From the NCBI GenBank assembly GCA_019359765.1, contig JAHHGU010000033.1, positions 1-53,716 of the forward strand: a stretch of DNA of 53,716 nt. Direction: 5' to 3'. Position numbers and translations under genes: made by a program. Shown here in pieces: positions 51,648 to 53,716 of this stretch; the stretch's first letter is position 1, and each line of letters begins with the position of its first letter. The notes under the pieces are model-generated. The model did no database searches. It was not told where the DNA came from and saw only the letters and a list, made by a program, of their open reading frames with translations. Origin of the DNA: Aphanothece sp. CMT-3BRIN-NPC111. Lineage in GTDB: Bacteria > Cyanobacteriota > Cyanobacteriia > Cyanobacteriales > JAHHGU01.

Positions 51648-52151
51648 TTAGAAGGATCTCTGCGTAACTCCTGTAACTGAAACTTCGTGGGCGCGGTATC
51701 GAGACAACAGTAGTTTGCCCCAAATGCGATCGTAAGGATGTACAACTTGTGTCAAACAATCATCCTTGAAAATTGGTCGTTCTTCATTAGCCCATTGGAA
51801 GATACTACCTTCCAAATTGTAGACTTGGTTAAATCCTGCTTGTTGAAGCTGTTGGGCAATGTTGGCACTGCGATAACCAACTGAACAATACACAACTATG
51901 GGGGCATCAAAGGCAACCTCCCTAAATATTGCCAAGTTAGGAGTAATGGGATCGATGCGCTGCGCTTCTTGGAGATGGCTGAGTGCATACTCAATTTCAC
52001 TGCGAGCGTCGAGGATAATAGGCTGTGGCATCAAGGGATCTTCAAGCCACTGTGCTAACTCTTTAGTAGTAACCCAGCGCACATGGGGGAATTTTATGGT
52101 AATGAGATGCTTGAGAAGTTTAAAAACTAGCGAGCGCCCTATTTCCAACAC
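51648..52151 (-). CDS. Rhodanese-like domain protein
   Basis: The 167-residue single-domain protein has VRWVTTKELAQWLEDP, PIILDARSEIEYALSHLQEAQRID (CH2A-like) and the active-site loop VVYCSVGYRSANIAQQLQQAGF (Cys of C-x4-R, about 92), then VYNLEGSIFQWANEERP. The persulfide-forming cysteine and arginine are present. Rhodanese domains transfer sulfur or act as phosphatase-like modules. Co-occurrence with the TIGR04283-type glycosyltransferase on the same strand may be meaningful. Monocistronic or with a 280-base gap to that gene. Confidence 0.85.
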   Translation of the reverse strand: MLEIGRSLVFKLLKHLITIKFPHVRWVTTKELAQWLEDPLMPQPIILDARSEIEYALSHLQEAQRIDPITPNLAIFREVAFDAPIVVYCSVGYRSANIAQQLQQAGFNQVYNLEGSIFQWANEERPIFKDDCLTQVVHPYDRIWGKLLLSRYRAHEVSVTGVTQRSF

Positions 52152-52251
52152 TCTACAATTTACAAATAATAGTTATCTACTCAATTTTATTTAATGGAAA
52201 ATTTGGTGAATGGGGGGAATAAAACAACAAGTTTTACTTCACAAACCTTAT

Positions 52252-52286
52252 CTAAAAATATGTAGCAAATGGACAAGTTGCTACAT
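52252..52286 (-). terminator. Terminator-like hairpin with T-run behind PSRP-3
   Basis: On the minus strand ATGTAGCAA and TTGCTACAT (nine perfect pairs, nine-base loop; plus-strand 52260-52286) are followed by ATTTTT. It resembles an intrinsic terminator for the PSRP-3 transcript and overlaps the end of the possible 49-residue ORF. Confidence 0.5.
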
Positions 52287-52401
52287 CAGGACTAAATGCT
52301 GAACGCCGTACCTGAATGCCTTCTGACTCCAGGACGGCTTTATATTCAGCTTCAATACAGCGAAGGACATCTATGATGTCAATACCAAAGGAGGGCCGCA
52401 T
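52252..52401 (-). CDS. Possible small protein of 49 residues behind PSRP-3
   Basis: An ATG at 52399-52401 directly follows a purine-rich GGGGGAGGAGGA and opens a 49-codon frame. It reads MRPSFGIDIIDVLRCIEAEY and ends VRRSAFSPDVATCPFATYF, ending in TAG at 52252-52254. Coding-like composition (acidic helix then Arg-Arg, two cysteines) and the strong ribosome-binding site favour a real gene; it starts 42 bases after the PSRP-3 stop, so one transcript is likely. The 3' end doubles as a terminator-like hairpin. Family unknown. Confidence 0.45.
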   Translation of the reverse strand: MRPSFGIDIIDVLRCIEAEYKAVLESEGIQVRRSAFSPDVATCPFATYF

Positions 52402-52443
52402 TCCTCCTCCCCCAAACAAGTTTGGAAGGGTTGTTGATGAACT

Positions 52444-52743
52444 TTAGGCGCTACCCGTGAATGTAATTTCCGGAAATTTAGCCTGAGCTTCAGACATGGG
52501 ACGGCGTCTGCCTTCCTCTTGCCAGTAGTTAATCACTTCCGTTGCTTTGTTAAGCAACGCAATCCGATCGCTATCAGCAATCCAGTGCTTGGCTTCCATC
52601 TCATTTTTTAGCTGTTCCCAGGCATCGTTCCGAGGCCAAAAAAAGTAAGATGTCAGAGGGCTGGTTCCTTTGCCCACTACTTGATCAACGGCCAATGCTA
52701 CGTTCTCATCTAGCCAGAGAACCTTTAATATGAACTTCGACAA
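52444..52743 (-). CDS. Ribosomal protein PSRP-3 (Ycf65-like)
   Basis: The 99-residue protein opens [21 protein letters not shown] and contains [21 protein letters not shown], the hallmark of PSRP-3/Ycf65. It then reads [23 protein letters not shown]. Homologues are plastid-specific ribosomal protein 3 of chloroplasts and its cyanobacterial ancestor, bound to the small subunit. Its length is typical. The gene is divergent from the HAD hydrolase gene, with about 120 bases between. Confidence 0.92.
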   Translation of the reverse strand: MSKFILKVLWLDENVALAVDQVVGKGTSPLTSYFFWPRNDAWEQLKNEMEAKHWIADSDRIALLNKATEVINYWQEEGRRRPMSEAQAKFPEITFTGSA

Positions 52744-52865
52744 TCACACCTCCAGGGAAGTCCCAGGATCTTTGGATAAATATACAAACAACCACTATAC
52801 TGCAAGCCTGAGACAATAGGAAGCTGGAGAGAGCCTAGAGAAGGTTATCAAATGACGAATTACCG

Positions 52866-53675
52866 ATGAGCAATCCTAAATTAACTGCTATTGTTGTTTT
52901 CGATATTGACGGTGTAGTGCGCGATGTCGCGGGGTCTTATCGTCGGGCGATCGCAGATACAGTCGAGCATTTTACGGGCGGCGTCTATCGACCTTCCTCA
53001 ACAGATATAGATCGCCTCAAGTCGGAAGGAATTTGGAATAATGATTGGGAGGCATCCCAGGAGCTAGTGTATCGGTACTTAGAGGCTCAGGGGCAGGCGC
53101 GAAGGCTTGTTAACCTCAACTATGATACCCTCGTTGGCTTTTTCCAGTCCCGTTATCAAGGGCCAGATCCCCAAAATTGGACTGGGTATATCTGCGACGA
53201 ACAATTACTGTTACAGCGCAGCTACTTAGAACAGCTAAATGCATCTGGGATTGCTTGGGGATTTTTTAGTGGTGCCCCACACGCCGAAGCTGCTTACGTT
53301 TTGGAGAAAAGATTAGGACTAAATTCTCCTGTGCTAATAGGAATGGAAGATGCGCCTGGTAAGCCCGATCCTACCGGGTTGCTGGCAGTGGTTGACCAGT
53401 TGGAGGATAAGTCTTTAATAGACGCCCCTACCCCGGTAATTTATGTTGGAGATACCGTAGCAGATCTTTACACTGTCAAACGAGCGCGATCGCAAGACCC
53501 CAACAGATATTGGATTGGTGTGGGCATTCTGCCGCCCCATGTTCAGGAAACCTCTGAACGCCGTAACGCCTATGCCGCCACGCTAAAGGCAGCTGGGGCA
53601 ACTGTTATTTTCAGCAATGTTCAAGAGTTGACACCAGCGCAGATTCAGAAATTGCTGAAAATTAACATTATTTAG
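52866..53675 (+). CDS. HAD-superfamily hydrolase, TIGR01548-like
   Basis: The 269-residue protein has motif I VVFDIDGVVRDVAGSYRRA (D at about 13 and 15), motif II WGFFSGAPHAEAAYVL, motif III lysine in DAPGKPDPTGLLAV, and motif IV VIYVGDTVADLYTVKRA. The arrangement, with a helical cap between I and II and the ASQEL-VYRYLEAQG segment, matches the cyanobacterial TIGR01548 group, of unknown substrate. The tail NVQELTPAQIQKLLKINII completes the fold. It is followed by an AGCAATTAGC repeat at the window end. Confidence 0.85.
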   Translation: MSNPKLTAIVVFDIDGVVRDVAGSYRRAIADTVEHFTGGVYRPSSTDIDRLKSEGIWNNDWEASQELVYRYLEAQGQARRLVNLNYDTLVGFFQSRYQGPDPQNWTGYICDEQLLLQRSYLEQLNASGIAWGFFSGAPHAEAAYVLEKRLGLNSPVLIGMEDAPGKPDPTGLLAVVDQLEDKSLIDAPTPVIYVGDTVADLYTVKRARSQDPNRYWIGVGILPPHVQETSERRNAYAATLKAAGATVIFSNVQELTPAQIQKLLKINII

Positions 53676-53683
53676 AACTTATA

Positions 53684-53716
53684 TAGCAATTAGCAATTAG
53701 CTTTTAGCAATTAGCT
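53684..53716. repeat. AGCAATTAGC-type repeat at the window end
   Basis: Three TAGCAATTAG units, the last after CTTT, running into the window end. Same family as 3015-3038 and 51372-51399; it lies right behind the HAD gene stop. Confidence 0.65.

Noticed and set aside
51429..51680. 83-codon frame
   Set aside because: Runs through the G-rich repeat; the translation is Gly/Pro/Arg-rich repeat product.
1..53716. CRISPR array, prophage, or new defence island
   Set aside because: No regularly spaced direct repeats, no phage structural genes, and no cluster of unknown genes with nuclease or ATPase pairs were seen apart from TnpB and hicAB.

Overview
The window is a stretch of cyanobacterial chromosome. 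Three things point that way. GCGATCGC-type HIP1 octamers are scattered throughout. Several proteins are cyanobacterial or plastid markers: PSRP-3/Ycf65, a SigC-type group 2 sigma factor, a LabA-like NYN protein, and an acyltransferase plus hydrolase pair resembling plastid phytyl ester synthase. The intergenic repeats (AGCAATTAGC-like, GTAGAGACG palindromes, a GGGGAGCAG-type short tandem repeat) are of the kind common in filamentous cyanobacteria. I cannot name the species.

Layout. 1-2500 is a decayed region: a dCache sensor cut short near the window edge, a coding-like scrap, an IS4-family transposase fragment and little else. 2500-10500 holds a secreted protein, priA (minus strand), sigC with a GNAT acetyltransferase, and a small orphan protein followed by a large membrane protein. 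10580-14000 is an ion module: a K+ channel and a TrkA/KTN protein, divergent with overlapping start codons, then a CPA1 Na+/H+ antiporter. 14075-24360 holds argD, a PAS histidine kinase, a REC-GGDEF protein, a YegS-like lipid kinase, a GHL10-type glycosidase, a hicA(frameshifted)-hicB pair, tRNA-Lys(CTT), and the acyltransferase-hydrolase pair. 24886-31080 holds metG, labA-like, lptC and membrane proteins (unknown, TauE, PAP2).

31146-41400 is rich in transporters: AbrB-type, DUF202, a secreted unknown, three CadD-like paralogues (two in an apparent operon with an APC permease), a divergent LysR regulator, a prohibitin, and a cysA-like ATPase without its permease genes. 41680-48500 holds a PBP4-type DD-carboxypeptidase and the lipid synthesis genes plsX-fabH-fabD...plsC. 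Between fabD and plsC sit a tnpB-only IS200/IS605 element and a degraded Ser/Thr kinase gene. The element seems to have split the kinase start codon: joining the two flanks rebuilds TTT-ATG-AGC. 48522-53675 holds an AI-2E family protein, DUF2288, DUF547, a TIGR04283-type glycosyltransferase, a rhodanese, PSRP-3 with a possible 49-residue ORF behind it, and a HAD hydrolase.

I found no CRISPR array, rRNA, prophage or recognisable new defence island. The observations most worth a second look are the TnpB insertion and its reconstructed target, the CadD/APC/LysR divergon, the split phytyl-ester-synthase-like pair, the frameshifted hicA, and the overlapping divergent starts of the potassium genes. 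All function calls come from reading motifs and recalling families; no search was run.
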